DNA of 64,000 nt, taken from Paenibacillus alkaliterrae (lineage in GTDB: Bacteria > Bacillota > Bacilli > Paenibacillales > Paenibacillaceae). The notes under the pieces were generated by a model. That model saw only the letters and a program-made list of their open reading frames with translations, was not told the DNA's origin and did no database searches. Made by a program: the position numbers and the translations under genes. Positions within the stretch are counted from its first letter, which is position 1. The number at the start of each line of letters is the position of its first letter. The stretch is from NCBI RefSeq assembly GCF_021532375.1, contig NZ_JAKGAP010000018.1, positions 1-64,000 on the forward strand. The letters are read 5' to 3'. Positions 26,069 to 35,238 of this stretch are shown here, in pieces.

Positions 26069-26548
26069 GTGGCTGATGCTTTATATGATTATACCAAAAT
26101 GGTGCAGTTGAGCGATCAGGCGATCGATTTGGACCATATTCCCTGGGTGCCGCAGACGGATCGGGTGTGGTTTAAACCGCTGAGATTTGATCTTGCCCGG
26201 GGAAGTTGGGTTAATTTGCTGAAGGTAAAGCCGGGCGGGATCGTCAACAGGCACCGACACAGCGGTGGTCAAGTGCTTGCTTATACGATTCAGGGAACTT
26301 GGAGGTATTTGGAAAGGGATTGGGTGGCGAAAGCAGGCACGTTTGTCTACGAGCCGCCGGGCGATATCCATACGCTTGTCGTTGACGGGGAAGAGGAGAT
26401 GATTACATTGTTCCTATTGGAAGGTACCGTTCAGTATTTGGATGATGAGGATAACATCATGTATCAGGACGACGTGTTTACCAAGCTCAAACGGTACGTT
26501 GAATATTGCGAAGTAAACCAACTTCCGGTGATCGATTTGAAATTCTAG
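26069..26548 (+). CDS. cupin-domain protein (dihydroxyacetophenone dioxygenase-like)
   Basis: A 159-residue single cupin. The metal site reads NRHRHSGGQ and later GDIHTLV, giving His-His and a distal His. The N-terminal VQLSDQAIDLDHIPWVPQ and the overall layout resemble the 2,4'-dihydroxyacetophenone dioxygenase group. In a sugar-acid cluster it may act as an isomerase or accessory enzyme instead. GTG 26069 is served by AAGGAG inside the end of the SDR gene. A terminator follows. Confidence 0.7.
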   Translation: MADALYDYTKMVQLSDQAIDLDHIPWVPQTDRVWFKPLRFDLARGSWVNLLKVKPGGIVNRHRHSGGQVLAYTIQGTWRYLERDWVAKAGTFVYEPPGDIHTLVVDGEEEMITLFLLEGTVQYLDDEDNIMYQDDVFTKLKRYVEYCEVNQLPVIDLKF

Positions 26549-26587
26549 CAGATCCCAAGGCCTAAGTTTTGTAATATATTTCTCTCA

Positions 26588-26625
26588 AACGCAAAAGCCG
26601 CCTCCACGGTGGCTTTTGCGTTTGC
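26588..26625 (+). terminator. terminator after the cupin gene
   Basis: AACGCAAAAGCC (26588-26599) pairs perfectly with GGCTTTTGCGTT (26611-26622), extended by GCC/GGT, then TTT. Confidence 0.8.
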
Positions 26626-26667
26626 CCTACAAGATGTGCATCACCAGTTGGCCAAGGAGGCACCACG

Positions 26668-27843
26668 ATGGTTCGTATAACGGCATTTATTTTCTTATTG
26701 TTTTCCACTTTCAGCATAATAGGTTTCTTTCTGCCTGTATATCTTCAAGGCAAGGGTTTCGATTCAGGACAAATCGGCAGCATCCTCGCGTGGGGGGCTC
26801 TCGCATCCATATTTGGACAGCCGTTCTGGGGGTATGTCAGCGATAAAAGAAAGACAATCAAACATGTGCTGCAGCTATTGCTCATCTCAAGTCTATTGCT
26901 GAGCATAGGACTGTTCTCGGCCGGCACATTCGTTCTGATCTTGATCTTTTTTGCCGCGTTCAGTTATTTTAATAGTGCCGCCGGTCCTCTGGCTGAAACG
27001 TTATGTATCTCTTATGCGCGTGAGAATAACAAAGATTATGGAAGAATTCGCCTTTGGGGAGAAGTGGGAGTCGGAATTTCCGCTCTCCTGCTCGGAGTCA
27101 TTGTGGGTCGCGTCGGAATCGATTCCCTTTGGTTTATTTATGCAGTGAGTCTGTGCATTGCAATCGCGGCTACGTTGTTGGTGAGGGATACGAAAGCTGC
27201 ATCAGCGCCAGTTAATGTGTCAGCGCTTGGAAAAGTGCTGGCCAAGCCCAAGCTTCTATGGTTTCTGTTACTTGTTCTTCTGATCGCGATACCGCATCGG
27301 ATGAACGATAGTATGCTGGCGATCTATCTGATTCAGATGGAAGCATCGGAGACTGAGCTCGGTTTGGCTTGGCTGGTTGGGTCTTTAAGCACCGTTCCGG
27401 CCCTGTTTTTTGTAGGGAAAGTGTTGAAAAAATGGAATGAGCTCGGCATTTTGTTGATTGCCGCTTTAATTTATACGGTTCGTTGGGCCATATACAGTCA
27501 AGCGGATAGCCCTGCTGTTTTAATAGTATCCCAATTGTTTCACAGTTTGACGTTTCCGTTGTTCTTTGTTGCTTCCATTCAATACTTGTTAAATATCGTT
27601 CCCGCCGAGCTTCGCGCAACCGGTCAGGCTGCATTTGCCGTTACCTTCGGCGGTTTGGGCGGAATAATCGGAAGCGTAGCAGGAGGCTACGCCATTGATC
27701 ATTTCGGACCGAATACCGCTTACGGCGCAGGCAGTATCCTCTCATTCATCGGAGCGATCGCTATTGCGGCTACTTATATGGCGAACCGGCGAAAGAGCAG
27801 CGGGACGATCTTAAAGACTGCAGGGAAACAAGCGAATATATAG
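26668..27843 (+). CDS. MFS transporter (MFS_1-like, HcaT/LacY type)
   Basis: A 391-residue membrane protein with about twelve hydrophobic segments. The loop between helices 2 and 3 is WGYVSDKRKTIKH, a form of the MFS signature. YGRIRLWGEVGVGISAL is characteristic of the HcaT/LacY-like branch of proton symporters. AAGGAGG precedes the ATG. It follows the SDR-cupin unit after a terminator and precedes the GntR gene, so it likely imports the acid or sugar handled by this island. No ABC transporter lies inside the island. Confidence 0.85.
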   Translation: MVRITAFIFLLFSTFSIIGFFLPVYLQGKGFDSGQIGSILAWGALASIFGQPFWGYVSDKRKTIKHVLQLLLISSLLLSIGLFSAGTFVLILIFFAAFSYFNSAAGPLAETLCISYARENNKDYGRIRLWGEVGVGISALLLGVIVGRVGIDSLWFIYAVSLCIAIAATLLVRDTKAASAPVNVSALGKVLAKPKLLWFLLLVLLIAIPHRMNDSMLAIYLIQMEASETELGLAWLVGSLSTVPALFFVGKVLKKWNELGILLIAALIYTVRWAIYSQADSPAVLIVSQLFHSLTFPLFFVASIQYLLNIVPAELRATGQAAFAVTFGGLGGIIGSVAGGYAIDHFGPNTAYGAGSILSFIGAIAIAATYMANRRKSSGTILKTAGKQANI

Positions 27844-27923
27844 GGAGTGGATATTCAAATTTCTTTTTTTCGCGAATCTAATAAACAATAGACGACTCGA
27901 CTTCCCTTCAGATATGATTGATA

Positions 27924-27945
27924 TATCGATTAAAGAGAATCGATA
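27924..27945. promoter_or_regulatory. inverted repeat upstream of the GntR gene
   Basis: TATCGATT (27924-27931) and AATCGATA (27938-27945) are exact complements with a 6-bp spacer. They lie 28 bp before the GntR start. A self-regulatory operator is likely; the motif was not found in the shared module regions. Confidence 0.5.
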
Positions 27946-27972
27946 ATCCGTAGTTTTAGAGGTGATCCAACA

Positions 27973-28617
27973 TTGAATAAGCAGAATGTTTTAATTCAAA
28001 CGGTTTCCTTAAGTGAACAGGTATATATCAAATTAAAAAAAGCGATCCTAGAGGGCGAGTTTCCCCCCGGGCACCGGCTGCTCGTCCTGGAAATCGCGAA
28101 TAAATTCGAAATCAGCCAGGCGCCTGTGAGAGAGGCTCTCGAGAGACTTAAGCAGGAAGGGTTGATCGTCGGGAAAACGAACAAGGGGTCGGTTGTTTCC
28201 GAAATTACGTCCAAAGAAATCAAGGATGTCTATGAATTTAGGACCCTTGTCGAGGGACATGCCATCCGGGAAGCCATGAAAGTAATGCACGCCGGCGATT
28301 TCGAATATTTGGAACATACCGTGCAAGGAATGCGAGAGGCAATCAAAGAGAAAGATGCTTTTCAACTGGTCGAGCTCGATATGAGATTCCACGGTTTTTT
28401 TTATGAACGGTGCAATAATCATTTGTTCGTCGAGATCTGGAAAAATATCCGCACGAAAATCATGAGGTTTATAAGCATTACGAACCAGCATGTTCCCAAC
28501 GATGATATCGTGGCAGGTCACAGCAAGCTGCTGGAAGTGATTAAATCCGGAAACGTAGAGGAAGCCGCAACCATGGGTGTTGAAGGGTTTCAATTTTATA
28601 AAGATTATACGGGTTAA
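27973..28617 (+). CDS. GntR-family regulator with FCD domain
   Basis: A 214-residue FadR-subfamily regulator. The N-terminal winged helix (VYIKLKKAILEGEFPPGHRL, APVREALERLKQEGLI) is followed by an all-helical FCD domain with metal-ligand candidates Asp and His in ELDMRFHGFFYE and His in VAGHSKLL. The FCD domain usually binds a small organic acid such as an aldonate or hexuronate. TTG 27973 is used, six bases after GAGGTGA. It is last gene of the catabolic island and its most likely regulator. Confidence 0.88.
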   Translation: MNKQNVLIQTVSLSEQVYIKLKKAILEGEFPPGHRLLVLEIANKFEISQAPVREALERLKQEGLIVGKTNKGSVVSEITSKEIKDVYEFRTLVEGHAIREAMKVMHAGDFEYLEHTVQGMREAIKEKDAFQLVELDMRFHGFFYERCNNHLFVEIWKNIRTKIMRFISITNQHVPNDDIVAGHSKLLEVIKSGNVEEAATMGVEGFQFYKDYTG

Positions 28618-28629
28618 AGTTACAAGTTG

Positions 28630-28803
28630 ATGTGGATTGAGCCGTTTGCGCTGCCAGTAAATGAAGATCGTCACGCGTTGCACGAGGATCTGGATCCGAA
28701 AATCCAGATCGTGCGCCGCTTGGCACGCGAATACGATGCTTCATATGTGCCGCTGGACAGCTTGTTTACACAAGTTACTTTAACGATTGTATTCTTCTCT
28801 TAA
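28630..28803 (+). pseudogene. C-terminal remnant of an SGNH/GDSL hydrolase
   Basis: A 57-residue frame: MWIEPFALPVNEDRHAL, then KIQIVRRLAREYDASYVPLD. It reads like the middle-to-late portion of a cytoplasmic GDSL esterase, without the GDS block and without the final D-x-x-H motif. It has no ribosome binding site and ends in unrelated sequence. It is a gene fragment left by rearrangement directly behind the GntR gene. Confidence 0.55.
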
Positions 28804-28934
28804 GACCGCATAATAGCTAATATCCTCATACTGGTCCCATTTTAGAAAATGCTGCCTGCGAACTCCCCCTAAAAACAATCAATTTCAAATCATTATAGTG
28901 TAATTTCGGAAAATTCAACCAAATTTTAAAGCGT

Positions 28935-29792
28935 TCATTTTGAACGGTACTGCATACGAAAAGCTTTCGGCTTCGTGCCCGTATGCTTGCTGAAGCAGCG
29001 GACGAAATAGGGGAATGATCCGAAGCCCGTCTCCTCGGCTATTTTGCCGATGGGATCATTCGTATGGATAAGCAGCCGCTTCGCCTGCTCGATTCGATGC
29101 CTTGTCAAATAATCGAGCGGAGTGCAGCCGAACGTCTTTTTCATGCAAATCGCAATATAGTTTGGGTGAAAATGAAGCTCCTCCGCCATCTGCTTGTAGC
29201 TGAGCGGGTCGCGATAATGCCGTCGGAGGAACAGAGCAGCCTCTTCAGCGATTTGCAATTGCGGGCTGTCAGCAGCGGAGCCGCTTTCCTCTTGGAGCTT
29301 AAGGAACAGAGCCTGAAATAGCTGCTGCTCCGTCCATCTTGAATGGGCGGAAGGCTGCCCGCGCAACTGCAGCAGCTCGCGCATTTTTGAATTAATGGCA
29401 TGAGGAGATTGAAGCTGCCCGTGTTTAGGCAGGCAGAACGGGAAATAATCGATTGGAGCATAAGGCTGTCCTTGCTGCGAAAGCGTTAAGGGCAGTCTTT
29501 CTTCCGCTGCGCTCCATTCGCCGACCGTTTGGAAATGAAGCCAATAAAAATGGGTCTCCTCGGTACAGGCTTTTGTTGTCCGATGTGTCTGGTCGGGGCG
29601 CAGAATAGCGTAATGATCGGCAGGGATATCGATGGCCGCGCCTGCTTCCTCCATAAATAAGCAGCCGCGCGTAACGACAATGAGGTCGAACACACCGATA
29701 TTCGAACGGTCGACATGCTTGCCGCCAATCGGGTATGTATCTTCGCCGCCATTAATATAATGCGGCATCGGCGGGCAAATGAATTGGAACAT
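28935..29792 (-). CDS. AraC-family regulator with cupin-like sensor
   Basis: A 285-residue regulator. Residues 1-150 form a sugar-sensing cupin-like domain (FDLIVVTRGCLFMEE, YAILRPDQTHRT). The C-terminal 100 residues carry the two AraC helix-turn-helix units (YKQMAEELHFHPNYIAICMK, IGKIAEETGFGSFPYFVRCF). The start is taken at MFQFIC (29792), which follows AGGAGAGAGG; the in-frame ATG at 29810 precedes this site. It is divergent from the GH127-type gene and probably activates it. Confidence 0.85.
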   Translation of the reverse strand: MFQFICPPMPHYINGGEDTYPIGGKHVDRSNIGVFDLIVVTRGCLFMEEAGAAIDIPADHYAILRPDQTHRTTKACTEETHFYWLHFQTVGEWSAAEERLPLTLSQQGQPYAPIDYFPFCLPKHGQLQSPHAINSKMRELLQLRGQPSAHSRWTEQQLFQALFLKLQEESGSAADSPQLQIAEEAALFLRRHYRDPLSYKQMAEELHFHPNYIAICMKKTFGCTPLDYLTRHRIEQAKRLLIHTNDPIGKIAEETGFGSFPYFVRCFSKHTGTKPKAFRMQYRSK

Positions 29793-29995
29793 TTCTTCCT
29801 CTCTCCTCATAGATTCATTATGAATGAATCATAAGCTATTTCGGTGTATGAGGTAAAGTTATTGGTTTTACTTTGATGTTGTGATTGGATAAAAACGTGT
29901 TGAAATAGGCTATCCTAATGACCCTGCTTGTCGTGATATATTCGGTTTGTAGATCGATAGCATTCTGATTCTAATTAAGGAGTGAAAATTAAACC

Positions 29996-31879
29996 ATGAA
30001 AAAATTACATGATGTATTTGGTGCGCTGCCGCTTGGCAGCATTAAGGCTGAGGGCTGGCTATACAATCAGCTTCGCATTCAAGCGGATGGATTGACTGGA
30101 CATTTGGAGGAGAATTGGGCGGACGCAGGTCCGAATAACGGCTGGATCGGCGGGAATGGCGAGAGCTGGGAACGGGGGCCCTACTATGTGGACGGTCTGC
30201 TGCCGTTGGCCTACATTCTCGGAGATGAACGCCTTATCGCGAAAGCGAACAGATGGGTGGAATGGTCGCTCTCAAGTCAGCGGGAGAATGGTTTTTTTGG
30301 TCCCGCGCGAATTGAAACGGTTAATAGCGAGGTAGATAAGCAGCATGACTGGTGGCATTTTATGATTATGCTGAAGGTCATGATGCAGTATGAGGAAGCA
30401 ACGGGCGATGAGCGAATTGTTCCGTTTTTGACCAAGTTTCTTGGTTATGTACGCGAAACGATCGAGGAGCAGCCGCTTAAAGGCTGGGCGGAATCGCGCG
30501 GCTCTGAGATGCTGTTATGTATTTTGTGGCTATACAAGAGAACAGAGGATAACGAGCTTCTCGAGCTGGCGGACATTGTGGCTGGTCAATCGCTGGATTG
30601 GACGGATATATTCCATGACTTTCCATTCTGGCGCAAGGTGGAGCAGTGGGATTGGCGAACGCATGTCGTTAACGTTGCTATGGGGATTAAGACACCTGGG
30701 ATTCTGTATGAAATGCATGGTGATGCCGTGCAGCGGGATGCCGTTCAACGCGGTATCGACAGCTTAATGACGTACCATGGCCAAGCGCACGGCATGTTCT
30801 CCGGAGACGAATGGCTGGCCGGCACACACCCGAGCCAAGGCGTCGAGCTTTGTGCGGTAGTTGAGTATATGTATTCGATGGAGCAGCTTACGCGTATTTT
30901 TGGCGAAGGGCGTTTTGGCGATATTTTGGAAAAGGTGGCGTTTAACGCTCTTCCTGCTGCCATATCCAAGGACTGGACTTCACATCAATATGATCAACAG
31001 GTTAACCAAATCGTTTGCAACGTGGCTCCGAGAAGTTGGAGCAACGGCCCTGAAGCGAATTTATTCGGTCTCGAGCCGCACTTCGGCTGCTGTACGGCGA
31101 ACATGCATCAAGGCTGGCCGAAGCTGGCTTCACATCTATGGATGACGGATGGAACTGGCGGGCTGGCAGCTGTATCGTATGCGCCATGTACAGTACAAGC
31201 TATGGTAGCCGGCGGTGTTCAGGCCCGGATTCGAGTTGGTGGGGAGTATCCCTTCCGAGAGGAAGTGACAATAGACCTGAAGCTTGACAGCGCGGCGGCC
31301 TTTGCGATATTGCTGCGAGTGCCGGAATGGTGCGATTCCGCCAGCTTAACCGTAAACGGCGAATCGGTTCCGCTGAAACCGGTTAAGGGTTACGCGAAGG
31401 TCGATCGCGAATGGCAAAGCGGAGACAAGCTGTTGCTGAAGCTCCCGATGAAGGTACGCATCGTTTCTCGCAACTTGTATGCCGTCAGCGTTGAACGCGG
31501 TCCGATCGTATACGCCTTGCCGATTGCGGAAAACTGGCAGCTGCTTAAGGAACGGGAGCTGTTCCACGACTGGGAGATTTATCCGGCATCGCCGTGGAAG
31601 TACGGATTGCTTGCCGATACGGCGTTTGAGGCAGTGGTTAGCGATGAGGAAATTGCCTATCAGCCGTTTGATGCATCTGCCGCGCCAGTTAGGCTGAGAG
31701 TGAAAGGAAAGCTCGTTCGCGATTGGCGGATGGAAGGCAATAACGCCGGCACGCCGCCGCTAAACCCGGATACGGAAGGCCAGCCGGTGCTCGAGCTTGA
31801 GCTTGTTCCATACGGCAGCGCGAAGCTTCGTATTGGGGAGTTTCCTCTGCTTGGGTCCAGGAAATCAATACGTAAATAA
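29996..31879 (+). CDS. GH127-type glycoside hydrolase (DUF1680; beta-L-arabinofuranosidase-like)
   Basis: A 627-residue protein with an (alpha/alpha)6 barrel followed by beta domains. The zinc-thiolate site of this family is visible: Glu284 and Cys286 in GVELCAV and the Cys365-Cys366 pair in HFGCCTANMHQGWPKL, matching the E-x-C and CC pattern of beta-L-arabinofuranosidase HypBA1. No signal peptide is present, so it acts on imported oligosaccharides. It may release L-arabinofuranose, or a related sugar as in GH127/GH146 relatives. It stands alone, divergent from an AraC regulator. Confidence 0.85.
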   Translation: MKKLHDVFGALPLGSIKAEGWLYNQLRIQADGLTGHLEENWADAGPNNGWIGGNGESWERGPYYVDGLLPLAYILGDERLIAKANRWVEWSLSSQRENGFFGPARIETVNSEVDKQHDWWHFMIMLKVMMQYEEATGDERIVPFLTKFLGYVRETIEEQPLKGWAESRGSEMLLCILWLYKRTEDNELLELADIVAGQSLDWTDIFHDFPFWRKVEQWDWRTHVVNVAMGIKTPGILYEMHGDAVQRDAVQRGIDSLMTYHGQAHGMFSGDEWLAGTHPSQGVELCAVVEYMYSMEQLTRIFGEGRFGDILEKVAFNALPAAISKDWTSHQYDQQVNQIVCNVAPRSWSNGPEANLFGLEPHFGCCTANMHQGWPKLASHLWMTDGTGGLAAVSYAPCTVQAMVAGGVQARIRVGGEYPFREEVTIDLKLDSAAAFAILLRVPEWCDSASLTVNGESVPLKPVKGYAKVDREWQSGDKLLLKLPMKVRIVSRNLYAVSVERGPIVYALPIAENWQLLKERELFHDWEIYPASPWKYGLLADTAFEAVVSDEEIAYQPFDASAAPVRLRVKGKLVRDWRMEGNNAGTPPLNPDTEGQPVLELELVPYGSAKLRIGEFPLLGSRKSIRK

Positions 31880-31973
31880 TTGATAAGGAGCCTCGTTTCA
31901 TTCGTCATATAGATGTGAATGAATAGAGAAATTATTAGCTTGTCCTATCTTCTCTTAATGAGATATGCTCTTA

Positions 31974-32080
31974 TTTTCCCAACCACTTACGACCTCGAGA
32001 TCACTGAGATCCCTAGAGCCACAAGGGCTGACAAGGATTTTTATCTGCTTGTTCTGGAAGAAGCGTAATGGTTGGGAAAA
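31974..32080. repeat. 12-bp inverted repeat in a gene-free stretch
   Basis: TTTTCCCAACCA (31974-31985) and TGGTTGGGAAAA (32069-32080) are exact complements 83 bp apart. The surrounding 31880-32257 holds no recognisable gene; short frames such as ADKDFYLLVLEEA and SAWLLYNLDIDEIRILDF could be fragments. It may be a small mobile-element footprint. Confidence 0.45.
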
Positions 32081-32257
32081 CATCGAGAAATCCGCATGGT
32101 TGCTGTATAATTTGGATATTGATGAAATCAGAATCCTTGATTTTACTGCTATTTAACCGAAACATGAGATGTATTTAAACTGCGGCGTCAATATATTATG
32201 GCCGCTATGATAGATTCCAATCTGCATTCAAACCGCTATCAGCCTCAAATTCAGCCT

Positions 32258-33145
32258 CTATTTTTTACGTGCCCCGGAAGGGGTCAAGCCCTTGTATTGC
32301 TTATACAGTTTCGTAAAATAGTTCGGATTGTCACAGCCGACCTTGGCGGAGATCTCGGTAATGGTGTCATTGCTCTCGCGCAGCAGTCTTTCGGCCTCGT
32401 TCATCCTCGTAACATTAACGTATTCGACAAATGTCCGTCCGGTCAGTTTTTTGAACAGCTTGCAGAAATGATAGGGGTTTAAGCTGACCTGCTTCGCTGC
32501 TTGTTCAATCGTTATTTTTTCGGAAAAATTTGTTTCTACTAATTGAATAAGCTGCTTAAACCGATCACGGTTGGCGGAATATGACTCTGAAGGCCTATCT
32601 GCGAGTTGGCCAGGCATAAAGGTGCGCGACATTAAGGTGAAGAACGAATGCAGCTTGGATTTAACGATCAGCTGATAAGCAGGCGGCTTCGCGACGAGCT
32701 CGGCTACGACTTCATCGAGTAAGGGATAAAGGCTGAGGGCCGCGTCGTCTTGCTCAGACGGCTTGACGGGAAAATGTAAGCGCCCCTCCAAATAAGGCGC
32801 GACAAACTGCGCATGAACGGGATCATGCACCCACTCGTTAAATAGCGACGCGTTAAAGACGATACAATCATAATGAATATCTTCGTAACGCAGCGCGTAT
32901 CCGACATGGAGACTTCCGCCTGGTATAATAACGACATCCCCTGCATTGACGACATAAGGTCGACTGTCGATGTGAAAGAGAGCGCTCCCTTGCCGCATAA
33001 CGATAATTTCAAAATGCTCATGCCAATGCAAATAGAGCATGCAATCATTAGGCTTCATCGCTTGACAACGATTTTGAAACAGCTGAATCGGATAGGTTTT
33101 GTGCTCCAGACGAGTATTCTCCCAAAGCTCCCTTGGATAGGTCAT
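32258..33145 (-). CDS. AraC-family regulator with N-terminal cupin
   Basis: A 295-residue regulator. The N-terminal cupin contains LHWHEHFEIIVMRQG and IPGGSLHVGY. The C-terminal DNA-binding domain has ITIEQAAKQVSLNPYHFCKLFKK and ITEISAKVGCDNPNYFTKLY. The assigned ATG has AGAGG immediately before it, which is closer than ideal, so the exact start is uncertain. It is divergent from a TIM-barrel isomerase gene whose promoter carries an inverted repeat and poor -35, consistent with activation by this protein. Confidence 0.82.
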   Translation of the reverse strand: MTYPRELWENTRLEHKTYPIQLFQNRCQAMKPNDCMLYLHWHEHFEIIVMRQGSALFHIDSRPYVVNAGDVVIIPGGSLHVGYALRYEDIHYDCIVFNASLFNEWVHDPVHAQFVAPYLEGRLHFPVKPSEQDDAALSLYPLLDEVVAELVAKPPAYQLIVKSKLHSFFTLMSRTFMPGQLADRPSESYSANRDRFKQLIQLVETNFSEKITIEQAAKQVSLNPYHFCKLFKKLTGRTFVEYVNVTRMNEAERLLRESNDTITEISAKVGCDNPNYFTKLYKQYKGLTPSGARKK

Positions 33146-33194
33146 CCTCTAAACACCACCACAAGATTAGACTAGTATTGCACAAGATTGTGTA

Positions 33195-33223
33195 GAGTAA
33201 TATGCGTTACTCCTCGTTATAAT
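33195..33223 (+). promoter_or_regulatory. promoter with inverted repeat in place of a -35
   Basis: TATAAT at 33218-33223. Where the -35 should be there is GAGTAA (33195-33200), which with TTACTC (33207-33212) forms an exact inverted repeat. An activator-dependent promoter is suggested. Confidence 0.45.
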
Positions 33224-33270
33224 GGAGTTGTTGCTTTAACTATAAGCCAAAATTGGAGTGATATACAAGG

Positions 33271-34158
33271 ATGGAAAACAAATTAAGAATCGGTACGCTT
33301 GTAGGCGGGGGAAACGCGGACAACGTCATTCCGCAAATCGTGCAGCATGGCTTTGAATCGTTTAACCTCACATTTTGGCAAACGACTGGAAATACGAATT
33401 TGGCAGAAATGGCAAAACGCGTTCGGGCTCTGGCGGAGGAACATGATTTTGTTGTTCCGGCAATCAGTGTGTTCGGAAATCCGTTAACGGGTGCAGGCGA
33501 TAATGCGGATACGTTGGCAAGCTGGGAGCGTCTAATCGACCACGCTCATCTTTTTGGTGCCGATATTGTATCCGGTTTCACGGGACGGCTGACGGGTCAA
33601 CCGATCGATGAATCGATCCCTAAGTTTAAGGACGTGTTCGGCGAGCTGACGCGGAGAGCGGCAGACCGCGGCGTTCGGATCGCTTTTGAAAACTGTGATA
33701 TGGGCGGTACGTGGGCAACGGGTGACTGGAACATCGCGCATAATCCGAACGCCTGGGAGCTGATGTTCAACGCCGTTCCTGAGGACAATATCGGCTTGGA
33801 GTGGGAGCCGTGCCATCAAATGGTAAGCCTAATCGATCCGATTCCGCAACTTCGCAAATGGGCGGGCAAAGTTTTTCATGTACACGGCAAGGATGCGACA
33901 ATTGCTTGGGATATCGTGAAGGAGCATGGCGTACATGGACCGAAGCCTTTCGTCTGGCACCGGACGCCAGGCTTTGGCGATAGCAACTGGTCGGATATTA
34001 TTACGATTTTGAGACAGAATGGCTATCAAGGTACGATCGACATCGAGGGGTGGCATGATCCTGTCTACAAGGGCGAGCTGGAGATGACCGGACAGGTGCA
34101 TGCCTTGAATTATTTGAAGCGCTGCCGCGGCGGCGATTATGTTCCTAATCCAGTCTGA
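33271..34158 (+). CDS. sugar phosphate isomerase/epimerase-like TIM barrel
   Basis: A 295-residue AP-endonuclease-2/xylose-isomerase-like barrel. Metal-ligand candidates are Glu in IAFENCDMGG, Glu and His in LEWEPCHQM, His in FHVHGKDA and Glu in IDIEGWHDP, the usual order for sugar isomerases and epimerases. It is followed after 30 bases by a Gfo/Idh/MocA dehydrogenase, a common pairing in inositol- or 3-keto-sugar pathways. The substrate is not evident. Confidence 0.82.
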   Translation: MENKLRIGTLVGGGNADNVIPQIVQHGFESFNLTFWQTTGNTNLAEMAKRVRALAEEHDFVVPAISVFGNPLTGAGDNADTLASWERLIDHAHLFGADIVSGFTGRLTGQPIDESIPKFKDVFGELTRRAADRGVRIAFENCDMGGTWATGDWNIAHNPNAWELMFNAVPEDNIGLEWEPCHQMVSLIDPIPQLRKWAGKVFHVHGKDATIAWDIVKEHGVHGPKPFVWHRTPGFGDSNWSDIITILRQNGYQGTIDIEGWHDPVYKGELEMTGQVHALNYLKRCRGGDYVPNPV

Positions 34159-34188
34159 CAATCGAATCGAGAGCGAGGTTTGAGCAAA

Positions 34189-35238
34189 ATGACAATGAAG
34201 CATCGAGTGGTCGTCGCGGGCTGCGGCGGCATGGCGAATACATGGGTGGATTACGCCAAGGGCAGAGCCGACACGGAAATCGTCGGACTGGTCGATATTA
34301 AAGAGGAGTTCGCCAGGGCGATGGCAGAGCGCAAGGAGCTCACTTGTCCTACCTTCACGGATATTAAGGAAGCGATTGAAGCGACTGGCGCGAACATGGT
34401 GTTTGACGTTACGATTCCAGCCAGCCATTACACGATCGGCACGACCGCTTTGGCGTTAGGCTGCCACGTATTCGGTGAGAAGCCTTTAGCGGAGTCGATG
34501 AGCGATTGCAACGATATCGTAAGGCTGTCGGAAAGCACGGGCCAGACGCATGCCGTCATGCAAAATCGCCGGTTCGATCCCCGTATTAGAGCGTACCGGA
34601 ATTTAATTGCGGATGGTACGATCGGCAAGCCGGGTTTTGTCGGCGCCGACTTCTTCCTTGGCGCGCATTTCGGCGGCTTCCGCGATGCGATGGAAAGTCC
34701 GCTGCTGCTCGACATGGCTATTCATACGTTCGATCAGGCCAGGTTTATCGCCGGAGCGAACCCGGTATCCGTTTATTGTCATGAATCCAATCCGCCGGGC
34801 TCATGGTATGCCGGAAATGCGATGGCGATTTGCATCTATGAAATGTCCGATGGCTCCGTATTTAACTATCGCGGCTCATGGTGCGCTGAAGGCGCGCCTA
34901 CCTCATGGGAAGCAGCGTGGCGCGTGACAGGAGAACGCGGCACAGCTATATGGGACGGACATGGAGAGCCGTATGCGGAAATCGTCGCGGCAGGCGACCA
35001 AACCGGCAAATTTATACGTGAATACGAACGGATCGAGGTCCAATCGGTCGAAATGAAAAGCACGTTCCACCATGGCTGTCTCGATGACATGTTCGACGCG
35101 CTGGAGGATGGCCGCAAGCCGGAAACGGATTGCAGCGACAATATTTACAGTATGGCGATGGTGCTTGCCGCGCTTGAGAGCGCGAAGACCGGCAAGAAGG
35201 TGCTGATTGCCGATTTTATGCAAGGAGCTTCGAGGTAA
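34189..35238 (+). CDS. Gfo/Idh/MocA-family oxidoreductase
   Basis: A 349-residue NAD(P)-dependent sugar dehydrogenase. The Rossmann domain starts VVVAGCGGMANTW. The signature EKPLAESMSD contains the conserved Lys of the family, and the C-terminal domain includes LLDMAIHTFDQARF with the Asp and His of the active site. ATG 34189 is preferred over TTG 34180, which is too close to the weak GCGAGG site. With the TIM-barrel gene upstream it probably oxidises or reduces the same sugar. Confidence 0.87.
   Translation: MTMKHRVVVAGCGGMANTWVDYAKGRADTEIVGLVDIKEEFARAMAERKELTCPTFTDIKEAIEATGANMVFDVTIPASHYTIGTTALALGCHVFGEKPLAESMSDCNDIVRLSESTGQTHAVMQNRRFDPRIRAYRNLIADGTIGKPGFVGADFFLGAHFGGFRDAMESPLLLDMAIHTFDQARFIAGANPVSVYCHESNPPGSWYAGNAMAICIYEMSDGSVFNYRGSWCAEGAPTSWEAAWRVTGERGTAIWDGHGEPYAEIVAAGDQTGKFIREYERIEVQSVEMKSTFHHGCLDDMFDALEDGRKPETDCSDNIYSMAMVLAALESAKTGKKVLIADFMQGASR

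Noticed and set aside
28935-29792. AraC protein as regulator of the island at 19-28.6 kb
   Set aside because: It is divergent from the GH127-type gene, and the GntR gene is inside the island; kept only as a candidate for testing.
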